Part shown: positions 47,761-56,494 of the stretch, in pieces | Layout: every line of letters begins with the position of its first letter | Position numbering within the stretch: position 1 is the first letter of the stretch | DNA from: a virus | Direction: 5' to 3' (one strand) | IMG/VR virus record: IMGVR_UViG_3300022853_001508 | Span: 28,166-92,165 of that record | Length of the DNA stretch: 64,000 bases | Made by a program: the position numbers and the translations under genes | Notes under the pieces: generated by a model | What the model was told of the DNA's origin: nothing | Databases searched by the model: none | The model's input: the letters and a program-made list of their open reading frames with translations, nothing else

Positions 47761-49651
47761 AACCAATAAAATAGATAATATACTTGAGGGTAAATCAGAC
47801 TCAACTTACATTATATGTGAAATAGGGATAAATCACAATGGGGACATTTCTCAAGCTATAAAACTAATACACGCTGCAAAAGATTCTGGAGTTGATGCAG
47901 TAAAGTTTCAAAAAAGAGATTTACCAAGCATATACAGCTCAGATGTGCTTGAGGACTCAAACAACTCTGAATGGAGCTTTGACTACCTAATTCCGCTTTT
48001 AAAAGAAACTGAGTTGTCAAAAAGTGACTATTTACAAATTAGAAAACTGTGTGATGAGCTAGAGCTTGACCTTATCATAACCCCTTTTGATGAAAATTCA
48101 GTTGTTTTTTGTGCAGACATAGGTGTTACTGCTTTTAAAATATCATCAGCGGATATGACAAATATTCCATTAATAGAAAAGTGTGCTACTTATAATTTAC
48201 CTGTTATTATATCAACAGGAATGTGGAGCGAAGAAGACATTTCTACATGTGCAACTATTTTTTCAGATAAAAAGATAAAATACATACTTCTTCATACTCA
48301 ATCTACATATCCATCACCATATGAATCTTTGAATTTAGGATTTATACAGAAATTGAAAAAATACTCCAAAGTTGTAGGGTTCTCTGGTCATGAAAGAGGA
48401 ATTTTTATTCCTATCGCAGCGGTTAGCTTGGGGTGCAGAATAATAGAAAAACATATAACTTTTGACACTTTAAGCAAAGGCCCTGACCACAAGGCATCAA
48501 TGCTTCCAGAAGAGTGGAAGACTATGGTTCACAATATTCGAATGCTTGAGTTGTCAATAGGAAATAAGAAAGAGGTAAACCAAGCTGAAACCCTGAACAA
48601 AGAATTGTTTGCCAAATCAGCCGTAGCAAAAACAGAATTACTACCAGGACATGTTCTCACAAAAGAAGATGTTGTGTTTAAATCCCCAGGAAAAGGAATA
48701 TTCCCTCATGAGATAAAAAGCTATTATGGGAAAGTGTTGAACAACTCTGTAAATAAAGAGCAATATATAACGAAGTATAATTTTGAAGATATAATAGAGG
48801 TAGCAGATTGGGAGAATTTCGAATATTCAAATAATTGGGGTTTTAAATGTAGATTTCACGACTTTGAGACATATGATACATTACCTGCTCCAGTTGTCGA
48901 ATTCCACTGTTCTCAAAACGATTTAGACATTGATTTCAAACCTGAAATAACCCCTAATCCTCATCAGCTAATAGTTCATGCTCCAGAAATATTTGACAGA
49001 GAGCTATTTGACATTTGTTCTAACGATTTAGATAAAGTAAAACGGTCGCAAGATATTCTGCATAAAACAATAAGCAAGACACTGCTTTTACATAAGCACT
49101 TTCCATCTACAAAGCCTAGAATTGTCGTCCACTTAGGCGGTATGTCGTTAAACATTCGCAAGATGGATGATACGACCGAGATGATGGAAAATGCTATAAA
49201 AAACTTCAGAGAGTTTGATGTATACAAAGATGTTGTAGATATTATGCCTGAAAACTTACCATCAAGACCCTGGTACTTAGGAGGAGAATGGTACCAGCAT
49301 GGATTTGCGTCAGCAGAAGATATGCGAATGTTCTGCGACCACTACAATCTTGGTATGACATATGATGTTTGCCATGCTCAACTTTATTGCGCAGAGCATG
49401 GTAAAGACTTGATTGAATACACAAAAACTGTAATGCCTATTGCTAAGCATTTGCACATATCAGATGCTCTCGGAATTAACGGAGAAGGTGTGCAAATAGG
49501 CCTTGGGGACATCAACTTTCCTCTTCTAATTAAGGAGATGGAAGGTTTTAACTTTTCTTGGGTGACAGAAATATGGAGTGGACACCTCCATAAAAGCGCT
49601 GGAGCATATAAAGCTTTGAAACTATTACACGAATATAAAAACATTTTATAA
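47753..49651 (+). CDS. NeuB-like nonulosonate synthase fused to a sugar-isomerase-like TIM barrel
   Basis: 632 residues. Residues ~18-280 are a NeuB barrel: ICEIGINHNGD, VKFQKRD, FKISSADMTNIPLIE, ISTGMW, GFSGHERG and EKHITFDT...GPDHKASM. Residues ~285-345 form the SAF (antifreeze-like) domain, SAVAKTELLPGHVLTKEDV to KSPGKGI. Residues ~350-632 add a second barrel (HLGGMSLNIRKMDD, MTYDVCHAQLY, HLHISDALG) of the xylose-isomerase/AP-endonuclease-2 type. NeuB condenses an amino sugar with phosphoenolpyruvate. The C-terminal barrel may supply or modify the substrate, as an inference. Confidence 0.9.
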   Translation: MYRTNKIDNILEGKSDSTYIICEIGINHNGDISQAIKLIHAAKDSGVDAVKFQKRDLPSIYSSDVLEDSNNSEWSFDYLIPLLKETELSKSDYLQIRKLCDELELDLIITPFDENSVVFCADIGVTAFKISSADMTNIPLIEKCATYNLPVIISTGMWSEEDISTCATIFSDKKIKYILLHTQSTYPSPYESLNLGFIQKLKKYSKVVGFSGHERGIFIPIAAVSLGCRIIEKHITFDTLSKGPDHKASMLPEEWKTMVHNIRMLELSIGNKKEVNQAETLNKELFAKSAVAKTELLPGHVLTKEDVVFKSPGKGIFPHEIKSYYGKVLNNSVNKEQYITKYNFEDIIEVADWENFEYSNNWGFKCRFHDFETYDTLPAPVVEFHCSQNDLDIDFKPEITPNPHQLIVHAPEIFDRELFDICSNDLDKVKRSQDILHKTISKTLLLHKHFPSTKPRIVVHLGGMSLNIRKMDDTTEMMENAIKNFREFDVYKDVVDIMPENLPSRPWYLGGEWYQHGFASAEDMRMFCDHYNLGMTYDVCHAQLYCAEHGKDLIEYTKTVMPIAKHLHISDALGINGEGVQIGLGDINFPLLIKEMEGFNFSWVTEIWSGHLHKSAGAYKALKLLHEYKNIL

Positions 49652-49655
49652 TTAT

Positions 49656-50351
49656 ATGGAACAAATACAAGCTATAGATTTTTCTATTCAAAACTCTCAT
49701 GACGTTTTTTTACAAGCGCTTAATAATGATGGTATAGTAATAATTAAAAACCTATTCACAAGCGAGGTTGTTGACGATATTGCATCAGAATTCGACAGGA
49801 TTTTTATCGAACACAAGAATCTTATAGATGTTTTAGATAAAGAAGACTGCTCTAAGGACGAACGTATTTTTCATGCACAAAAACTTTCTCCTTTTATAAA
49901 AGACAACTATGCTGACCATGCTCTTTTAAATAAATTAAGCAACTCTTATACAAGCAGGGCTGGTAATTTAAAAAAAACATTGATAAATCAATTAAAATTT
50001 AAAAAAGGAGTCACTAACAGTAGCGGAGGAGGGTGGCACAGAGACAACCATGATTGCCAGTTTAAATCTATCATGTACCTTACTGATGTTGACGAGTCTC
50101 AAGGAAATTTTCAATGGATTACTAATTCTTCTAAACGACACATAGGATACCCCACTCCTAGAACTGCATCTTATAATACTAGATATGCAGACGATGTTGT
50201 AGATAGTATAGTTGAAACAAATAAATCTTGTGAGCTTGTTAACATAACAGGGCCTAAAGGAACTGTTATATTAGCGGATACCACTTATATTCATAGGGGG
50301 AAAGTAATTGAAGCAGATGAAAGAAAAGCTATTACACAATATTATTTTTAA
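49656..50351 (+). CDS. PhyH-like Fe(II)/2-oxoglutarate dioxygenase
   Basis: 231 residues of the phytanoyl-CoA dioxygenase family. The iron ligands are the H-x-D in GGGWHRDNHD and the distal histidine in TYIHRGKV; the 2-oxoglutarate-binding arginine is probably in that same segment or ADERKA. Such enzymes hydroxylate small substrates, and in capsule clusters act on sugars or lipids. It lies between NeuB and NeuA, separated by four and three bases. Confidence 0.8.
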   Translation: MEQIQAIDFSIQNSHDVFLQALNNDGIVIIKNLFTSEVVDDIASEFDRIFIEHKNLIDVLDKEDCSKDERIFHAQKLSPFIKDNYADHALLNKLSNSYTSRAGNLKKTLINQLKFKKGVTNSSGGGWHRDNHDCQFKSIMYLTDVDESQGNFQWITNSSKRHIGYPTPRTASYNTRYADDVVDSIVETNKSCELVNITGPKGTVILADTTYIHRGKVIEADERKAITQYYF

Positions 50352-50354
50352 TTT

Positions 50355-51008
50355 ATGAATATTTACGCATTTATACCAGCACGTTCAGGGAGTAAGAGTA
50401 TACCACAAAAAAACATAAAGCTCATAAATGGTAAACCTCTATTACAATGGTCTATTGACACAGCAAATAAGTCTACCTTGGTAAATAGTGTAATCGTAGC
50501 AACAGATTTGGATGATATATTCCAGAAATGTAAAGGCGCTGAAATGTTTTCTAGGTCAAAAGAATCTTCTACTGATGAAGCTTCTAGTGAAATCGTGCTT
50601 ATTGAATTTGCTAAAACCATACAACCAGAAGATGTTATAGTTTTTATACAAGCTACATCTCCGCTTGTGGATGTAGAAGAATTGGATACAGGAATTAAGC
50701 AAGTGCTAAACGAAGGCTATGATTCATCTTTAAGTGTCGTTAGGCAAAAAAGATTTATATGGAACGAAGACGGGACGCCTACATATAATATTCATAAGCG
50801 CCCTAGAAGACAAGAGTGGGATGGGTTTTTAGTTGAAAATGGAGCTTTTTATATCTCAAGAGCAAAAGGTGTAATCGAAAATTCATGCAGGCTTTACGGA
50901 AAAGTTGGTATGGTAGAGTGTTCGCCAGAAACTTATTTAGAAATAGATGAACCAGAAGATTGGTTTATGATAGAAACTTTAATACAACAAAAAAAACAAA
51001 ATGACTGA
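50355..51008 (+). CDS. NeuA-like CMP-nonulosonate cytidylyltransferase
   Basis: 217 residues. The start YAFIPARSGSKSIPQKNIK is the CTP-binding signature of acylneuraminate cytidylyltransferases; VIVFIQATSPLVDVEELD, NGAFYISRAK and the closing EIDEPEDW complete the family pattern. It activates a nonulosonic acid as its CMP sugar for a sialyltransferase-type enzyme. The gene overlaps the following methyltransferase by eight bases. Confidence 0.9.
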   Translation: MNIYAFIPARSGSKSIPQKNIKLINGKPLLQWSIDTANKSTLVNSVIVATDLDDIFQKCKGAEMFSRSKESSTDEASSEIVLIEFAKTIQPEDVIVFIQATSPLVDVEELDTGIKQVLNEGYDSSLSVVRQKRFIWNEDGTPTYNIHKRPRRQEWDGFLVENGAFYISRAKGVIENSCRLYGKVGMVECSPETYLEIDEPEDWFMIETLIQQKKQND

Positions 51009-51636
51009 CTTATTCAAGCATGAGCAAGATAAATACAACTCTATTCACCAATACACAGGGCTTCATGAAAGCCAAACAGGGTATGGTAGACAGCTAAATC
51101 TTCTTTTAAACGACTCAGATAAATTTCATAAAATATGGCAGGAAGAATACAGTAAGGGAGCTAGTATCCTGGAGGTAGGATTAGGTAGTGGTGAAATAGT
51201 TAAACACCTACACAAAGAAGGGGTGAAGTATGCTGGTATAGATATCTCTGACTGGGTTGTAAAAGAACTTAAAAAAGAAGGTATAAATGCATTTCACATG
51301 AGCTGTCATAAAATAGATATGGAAAATGATTCCTATGACATTGTGCAGCATTTAGATGGAATGGAACATGTTCCAGTTAAATGGGAGCTAGAAACACTTA
51401 AGGAAGAACTTAGAGTAACTAGTAAATGGGTATTTCATGCCAACGCAATGGGGACAGCTCATTTAGATGGTATATCAAGGCAGAACGGATTTGATAATGT
51501 TCATATAAACATAAAAACAGAGTCAGAGTGGAAAGATTTTTATGAATCTAACAAATCTTTAGGTTATGAAATTTTTCACAAAGAAAACAAAAACAACACT
51601 TTTAAGGTGGTTTTAAAAAAGAATGAAACAACATAA
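51001..51636 (+). CDS. SAM-dependent methyltransferase
   Basis: 211 residues, class I methyltransferase: ASILEVGLGSGEIVKHLHKE is motif I, AGIDISDWVV the ribose-binding acidic end, and YDIVQHLDGMEHV motif IV. Probably methylates a sugar of the operon's glycan. It overlaps NeuA and is 13 bases from the next methyltransferase. Confidence 0.82.
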   Translation: MTDLFKHEQDKYNSIHQYTGLHESQTGYGRQLNLLLNDSDKFHKIWQEEYSKGASILEVGLGSGEIVKHLHKEGVKYAGIDISDWVVKELKKEGINAFHMSCHKIDMENDSYDIVQHLDGMEHVPVKWELETLKEELRVTSKWVFHANAMGTAHLDGISRQNGFDNVHINIKTESEWKDFYESNKSLGYEIFHKENKNNTFKVVLKKNETT

Positions 51637-51649
51637 ATAAAAAACAGTA

Positions 51650-52273
51650 ATGAATATTAACACAGATATAACAAAAGACTCATGGAATCCTTCAGATAAG
51701 ATTGCTAAAGACTACTTACATTATTACTCTAAAGAAATGAAGATAGAGTTGAGCAAATATATGAAGAGTGTGTCTGACTCTCCGTCGGTAATAGATATCG
51801 GCTGTGGAAACGCTCAAATATACCCGATTTTAAAATCTCAAAACCAAGACATAAAATATTTAGGAGTAGACAATTCAGAGACGCTGGTAAACGCAGCTAA
51901 GGAAGTTGTAAAAGGTGATGGAGAAATAGTTAAATCTGACATTTTTGACTTTATGAACTCGAATAAAGAAAAATACGACTTCGCTGTATTGTCTCATATG
52001 ATTGAATGCATTGAAAGCCCTGATATGATTATGGACAAAGCGTCGAAGGCAGCAACTTACGTAGCTATTCACTGGTATGACACTCCGAAGTATGAGCACG
52101 ACATTGTTACTATTGGTAAAAATCCACACTCAAAAAGCGAGTTTAAACCATATATTAGAAGAAAAATGGGAAAAAACTACTGGGAATACATAGTTCAAAG
52201 ATACAATTTATCTTTAGTTCACAAAGCTCAGGCTGGTGAAAATAACGTTTTAGAAATATATACAAAAAAATAA
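51650..52273 (+). CDS. SAM-dependent methyltransferase
   Basis: 207 residues, class I fold: SVIDIGCGNAQIYPIL (motif I), YLGVDNSETLVNAA, and YDFAVLSHMIECIESP. It is a different subtype from its neighbour, with an IHWYDTPKYEHD segment late in the protein. Likely part of the same sugar pathway. Confidence 0.82.
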   Translation: MNINTDITKDSWNPSDKIAKDYLHYYSKEMKIELSKYMKSVSDSPSVIDIGCGNAQIYPILKSQNQDIKYLGVDNSETLVNAAKEVVKGDGEIVKSDIFDFMNSNKEKYDFAVLSHMIECIESPDMIMDKASKAATYVAIHWYDTPKYEHDIVTIGKNPHSKSEFKPYIRRKMGKNYWEYIVQRYNLSLVHKAQAGENNVLEIYTKK

Positions 52274-53340
52274 TGGCTTGCATTCTAAAAACACCAGACG
52301 AATCAAAAGGAGTGATTTCCTTTACTTCCAATGAAGTCCGTCTCCAAATAAACAATAAAACACTTGACCACATTATTGCTGAACAGCATAAATGGATTTA
52401 TCTGATACATCACAATTGGCAACCTTGTAGTCACAACTCTTTTTTTGATGCCAGCCTTTGCAATCCAGGAGATTTAGTGGGGGGAGGGTCTTGTTTAGAT
52501 ATGGACTGCTGTAATTTTTCTCCAGAAATCTACCGCCCTGGAGATAGCACAAAAGACATTGATGTTTTATATATAACACGAGCAGTTGGGTTCAAGCGTT
52601 TACAAGTGTTTTTTAACACTTGTAAAGAATTACTCAGATTGAAGCCTGATATTAAAATAATGTTAATTTGCTCAATCCCAGAGGAAGGAGCTTCTCCTGA
52701 AAACCCTAAAGAAGAATATTTAAAGCAATTCACACGAGAAGAGAGAAGAAATTTTGTAGCGCTTTTTTTTGATTATGATTACCCATTTACATTGGATAAG
52801 TATTATTTAGCTCATTTTTACAAGTCTTCAAAAGTTTTCATTCACGCTGCAAAAGGAGAACGGCATTCGAGACTATGCAGCTACGCATGGGCAAGTGGCA
52901 TACCCGTAGTAGGTCATCCTGATTTAGCTACATTTCTGCCGAACAAATTTAATAATGAGCCTTTTTTTTATCGTGTCCAACATGATAAATATTATGCTGA
53001 ACAAACTCTGAAAGCGCTGAATCAACTAGAATCTTCTCCCATGCCTCATGATGATATCAAAAACCATGTTAGCGAAGAACATTCTATTGATACACTCGTG
53101 AAGCGAATACAAAACTTACCAAGAGCTTCTGGTGAAGAATTTAATACAAAGAGCTTTTATCATAAAAACTTAGACTTTAGAATGGGTAGACATTGTGAGA
53201 TTTCCCTAGGAGATAATAGTCTAGCTATTACTATTCCAGATTTAATGGATAGAGCAATAAAGTATCAATCAGAAATATCGAAGTCCGCACCAGATTTTGA
53301 ATTAGAATTAACAAACTATAATAATGAAATCAACAATTGA
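52273..53340 (+). CDS. GT-B glycosyltransferase (GT4-like)
   Basis: 355 residues. The donor half is visible: DVLYITRAVGFKRLQVFF, IKIMLICSIPEEG, the YKSSKVFIHAAKGERHSRLC segment, and YAWASGIPVVGHPDLATFL. The N-terminal half has an unusual cysteine-rich stretch (SCLDMDCCNF). It overlaps the methyltransferase stop by one base and the next gene by 17. It may complete the nonulosonate-containing glycan. Confidence 0.72.
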   Translation: MACILKTPDESKGVISFTSNEVRLQINNKTLDHIIAEQHKWIYLIHHNWQPCSHNSFFDASLCNPGDLVGGGSCLDMDCCNFSPEIYRPGDSTKDIDVLYITRAVGFKRLQVFFNTCKELLRLKPDIKIMLICSIPEEGASPENPKEEYLKQFTREERRNFVALFFDYDYPFTLDKYYLAHFYKSSKVFIHAAKGERHSRLCSYAWASGIPVVGHPDLATFLPNKFNNEPFFYRVQHDKYYAEQTLKALNQLESSPMPHDDIKNHVSEEHSIDTLVKRIQNLPRASGEEFNTKSFYHKNLDFRMGRHCEISLGDNSLAITIPDLMDRAIKYQSEISKSAPDFELELTNYNNEINN

Positions 53341-53746
53341 AGATGTTTTAGAGATACAGCTAAAAACCTTTAAAGACGAGCTTGGCAATTTAGTTCCTAT
53401 AGAGTCAGGACTTGATAGTGTTTTTTTAATTAAAAGAACATTTTACGTTTACAATGTACCAATCAACACAACAAGAGGAAAGCATGCTCATTATAATACA
53501 AATCAATTATTAATTTGTATTTCAGGACGTGTAGAAGTAAATTGTTTTGACGGAACCACATGGAAAAAGTGTTTATTGAATAAACCAAATTCAGCATTAC
53601 TAATCCCTAAAGGGCTGTGGGCAGAAGAAAAATATAAAGAAGACAAAAGCGTCTTACTTGTTCTTTGTGATACTAATTACGAAAAAAGTGACTACATCGC
53701 TTCTTTAAAAGAGTTCGAAAAGATGAAATCTAAGAATGAGATATAG
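53324..53746 (+). CDS. FdtA/WxcM-like sugar 3,4-ketoisomerase
   Basis: 140 residues, a cupin: VFLIKRTFYVYNVPINTTRG then KHAHYNTNQLLICISGRVEV, with the conserved R-G-x-H-A-H motif, and LIPKGLWAEE. The family isomerises dTDP-4-keto-6-deoxyhexoses on the way to 3-amino sugars, which fits the DegT-type aminotransferase in the same operon. Confidence 0.85.
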   Translation: MKSTIEDVLEIQLKTFKDELGNLVPIESGLDSVFLIKRTFYVYNVPINTTRGKHAHYNTNQLLICISGRVEVNCFDGTTWKKCLLNKPNSALLIPKGLWAEEKYKEDKSVLLVLCDTNYEKSDYIASLKEFEKMKSKNEI

Positions 53747-53781
53747 TGTCATCGGACAATAGGACTATTAATTTTAAACAA

Positions 53782-54573
53782 ATGAAAACAGTAGCAATAA
53801 ACATAGACGGGACAATTCGAGACTTCATTTCTAAGTTCGATTTCATATACCGCAAGAAATTCATTCACAACGCAAGCGAAGTAGATGGAAATATTCCAAC
53901 CCACACAGATGTTGCATCAGGAAATATAGATGAAAGCACTTTTCAGCTGAAAGAGGAATTCTCAGAAGAAGAAATGGACGCACTAGCTGCAATGATTGAA
54001 GAAAAAGAAAACGAACTCCTTTCTCTCCCAGTGGACACGGACGATTTAACAAATCACTATCGATTCGAACCAAAGAAGTTAAAAGTTATCTCGTTTGATG
54101 ACAACAAAGGTGACGATGAACCAATTCGCTTAACCTCTATGGAGGTGCTAGACAAATTTATCTACGAAGACTACCCATTTCAGATATTCGGCAGGGCAGA
54201 CCAGTACAAAGATGCAATGGAGACTGTCAATAAAATCCAAGCTTTCGGTCGGGACAAAGGGCTCTACAAAACCATTTTGGTTTCAACATGTAAACAAGGA
54301 GCAATCCCAGCAACATTCGCCTTCCTAAGCACTCACCACTGCCGAGTGCAAAGCATCCATTTTGTCGACAGCAATGAAGAGAAGTGGGACCTGTGTGACA
54401 TCTTGATAGATGACACCCCAGAAGCCATCCACTCAAAGCCAATGGGTAAAGAATTGATAAAAATTGAAAGACCTTGGAACAAGTGGGACAAGACACCGAT
54501 TTCATTCGAATCCCTTGCAGCTCTAAACAAAAATGGTGCTCTAAAAAACATTGTGTTGAAAGAAAAAATATAA
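53782..54573 (+). CDS. HAD-like phosphatase (deoxynucleotidase-type)
   Basis: About 263 residues from MKTVAINIDGTIRDF; a GTG at 53746 overlapping the previous stop (TAGTG) would add 12. The DGTIRD motif is close to the HAD nucleophile loop but with Asn-Ile-Asp. A long acidic insertion (~residues 25-110) separates it from ILVSTCKQG and the closing DILIDDTPEAIHS. The layout resembles phage 5'(3')-deoxynucleotidase-like proteins. Substrate unknown. Confidence 0.7.
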   Translation: MKTVAINIDGTIRDFISKFDFIYRKKFIHNASEVDGNIPTHTDVASGNIDESTFQLKEEFSEEEMDALAAMIEEKENELLSLPVDTDDLTNHYRFEPKKLKVISFDDNKGDDEPIRLTSMEVLDKFIYEDYPFQIFGRADQYKDAMETVNKIQAFGRDKGLYKTILVSTCKQGAIPATFAFLSTHHCRVQSIHFVDSNEEKWDLCDILIDDTPEAIHSKPMGKELIKIERPWNKWDKTPISFESLAALNKNGALKNIVLKEKI

Positions 54574-54592
54574 TGTGAATAAATTATTATAC

Positions 54593-54617
54593 TTCCCAGC
54601 TTGGGAATTATTTTTTT
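54593..54617 (+). terminator. Short hairpin terminator ending the sugar operon
   Basis: TTCCCA and TGGGAA pair around GCT, followed by TTATTTTTTT. Confidence 0.6.
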
Positions 54618-54632
54618 ATCTACTTATATTTG
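54601..54632 (+). promoter_or_regulatory. Bacteroidetes-type promoter
   Basis: TTG, 21 bases, TATATTTG: near-consensus host promoter overlapping the terminator, 31 bases before the ATG at 54664. Confidence 0.45.
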
Positions 54633-54663
54633 CACTGGAACAATAACACAGCAAAACATCAAC

Positions 54664-55497
54664 ATGACAAAAAAGAAAAAGGACTCGAAAGAGGCTAAGG
54701 CCACAAAGAAAGTCACAACGACGACGACGACGATAGTTGAGGAAACTATTGTTGAAAAAACACCAGGGAATACTTACTACGCATTTGTAGTCGACCGTTC
54801 TTATTCGATGAATCCAATCAAAAAAGAAACCATTGACAATTTCAATGAGCAAATTGGGACATTAAGAGCTTTGCAGGAAGACTCTCCTGAGGAGAAGTAC
54901 TTCATTACTCTCTGCTTGTTCGACCATGAAATCATAACCATTTACAAAGACAAGCCTCTCGATGAGATTGAGCTTTTAGACGAAGAAACATATGTCCCAA
55001 GAGGCTCAACAGCTTTGCATGATGCAATTGGAATCACTGTCACAAGTTTAAAAGAAAGACAGATGAAAGAGCTAAAGAAAGAGGAAAACGAAGCTTTGAT
55101 TATGATTTTAACAGATGGACATGAAAACGCCTCTGCTGAATGGAAAGGAAGCGATGTTGCAGACCTTATCAAGGAAGTTGACAAAAAAGACAACTGGACC
55201 ATTTCTTTCATTGGAGCCAGCAAAGATTCAGCTTTAAACGCCGCCGACACTCTTGGGATTCAGAATACATCATTCGTTGACACATCAAGCGCTCAAGCAT
55301 ACACAGAGTCCTCAAGAGGGATTTCAAATGCGCTTTACTCTCGTGGGTACGCGAAGAAAAAAGGTGTCAGCTTGAAGTCTGATTTATTTGCATCAACCGT
55401 TACTGTGGATGGTCAAATGTCAGAATCACTTAACATGACCGCACTGGACCAGTTGATTGATGACGAGAAAGAGAAAAACGACAAGAGGAAAAAGTAA
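54664..55497 (+). CDS. VWA-domain protein, 277 aa
   Basis: Start at MTKKKKDSKEAKATKK; the frame is open upstream to a TTG inside the terminator, which is not a plausible start. After a lysine/threonine-rich leader the VWA domain begins: FVVDRSYSMNP (DxSxS), PRGSTALHDAI, and IMILTDGHENAS complete the metal site. It ends in a charged helix. It is the second VWA protein of the window and is coupled to a small membrane protein by overlapping stop and start. Confidence 0.85.
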   Translation: MTKKKKDSKEAKATKKVTTTTTTIVEETIVEKTPGNTYYAFVVDRSYSMNPIKKETIDNFNEQIGTLRALQEDSPEEKYFITLCLFDHEIITIYKDKPLDEIELLDEETYVPRGSTALHDAIGITVTSLKERQMKELKKEENEALIMILTDGHENASAEWKGSDVADLIKEVDKKDNWTISFIGASKDSALNAADTLGIQNTSFVDTSSAQAYTESSRGISNALYSRGYAKKKGVSLKSDLFASTVTVDGQMSESLNMTALDQLIDDEKEKNDKRKK

Positions 55498-55706
55498 TGA
55501 GAAATCCCTTCACACATCACCCTAGCGAGAACAAAATGTCTTACTTAAAACATTTGTTATTTGCACTTGGGACCGCCTCAGCTGGCGGGTGGATTTGGGG
55601 GGTTTCAATCGTTCACGCTTTTTTTCCGTTTATGTTTAAAACAGCAGCCTCTAAAGAGATTGAGTCCTTGCATAAAACTATGACTTCAAAACACGGCAAG
55701 CAATAG
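55497..55706 (+). CDS. Small membrane protein coupled to the VWA gene
   Basis: 69 residues, with one likely membrane segment (HLLFALGTASAGGWIWGVSIVH is the core region; MSYLKHLL at 55536 is an alternative start). Stop-start overlap with the VWA gene suggests a pair, perhaps anchoring it to the membrane. No family match. Confidence 0.5.
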   Translation: MRNPFTHHPSENKMSYLKHLLFALGTASAGGWIWGVSIVHAFFPFMFKTAASKEIESLHKTMTSKHGKQ

Positions 55707-55716
55707 ACACAGTATC

Positions 55717-55753
55717 AAAAAAAAAGAGAGCCCGTAAGAGCTCTCTTTTTTTT
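55717..55753. terminator. Bidirectional terminator
   Basis: AGAGAGC and GCTCTCT pair, flanked by nine A and eight T, between convergent genes ending at 55706 and 55773. Confidence 0.8.
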
Positions 55754-55772
55754 GCATTGATGTAATTTTCTA

Positions 55773-56387
55773 TTATTCTCCGTACAGATTATTCATTAGC
55801 CTTCTTGAGAATGGCTCGTACAGATGTTCTCCGTATGAATCTTTAATTATTTTCGCAACTGCGTCTGCAAGAGTCTCGTAACTCATGCTTGAATCAATAG
55901 CCCCTATTGCGGCTTCTATAGCTTGAGATAGTTCAATAAATCCAGACTTACTTTCTTCCTGGATGTCACGCAATTCGAATTCATTTTGCCAAGTGCTATT
56001 GTATTCTTCAACTTTTCTTAAAAGCTCAATACAACCTTTCTCGTTGTTGATAACGCCGTAGTCATTTACAATTTCATTCCAAGCCCCAGGCACGATACCT
56101 GAAGTTTTTCTTCCACCAATTTTACGGTTAGCATCAGAATACCCTTGGTGTTGGTCCCATAAGTGTGGAAACATCTCGTATACTCTAGGGAGTTTTGTTG
56201 TGACTGATTCCAAAACAGCTTGCACCGCTGAATTCTTTTCGTCTGGAGAATCAAATTTACCTGGTACGGCAAACAATTGGTTGAAGTCAAATTTCATTAC
56301 CTGTTGACGTATTTCTGAAATTTTTTGCTTGTGTTCAATAAAAAGTGTAGCCTTTTTATCTAGAAGTTTTTGTATTCCCCGCGCCAT
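55773..56387 (-). CDS. Downstream part of a frameshift-linked protein, hypothetical
   Basis: 204 residues from the first ATG, but the frame is open for 37 further codons up to a run of ten A, with protein-like sequence (VEESYVLGSSNISNAYANEI) directly continuing. This suggests the true product starts by frameshifting from the upstream gene. The protein is soluble and helical with aromatic patches (YEMFPHLWDQHQGYSD). No family is recognised. Confidence 0.6.
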   Translation of the reverse strand: MARGIQKLLDKKATLFIEHKQKISEIRQQVMKFDFNQLFAVPGKFDSPDEKNSAVQAVLESVTTKLPRVYEMFPHLWDQHQGYSDANRKIGGRKTSGIVPGAWNEIVNDYGVINNEKGCIELLRKVEEYNSTWQNEFELRDIQEESKSGFIELSQAIEAAIGAIDSSMSYETLADAVAKIIKDSYGEHLYEPFSRRLMNNLYGE

Positions 56388-56494
56388 TTCGTCCAGGTCT
56401 TTTGCGATAGAAATAATCTCGTTAGCATACGCATTGCTAATATTTGAGCTACCTAAAACATAAGATTCTTCGACTTTGTTTTTATAGACTTTTC

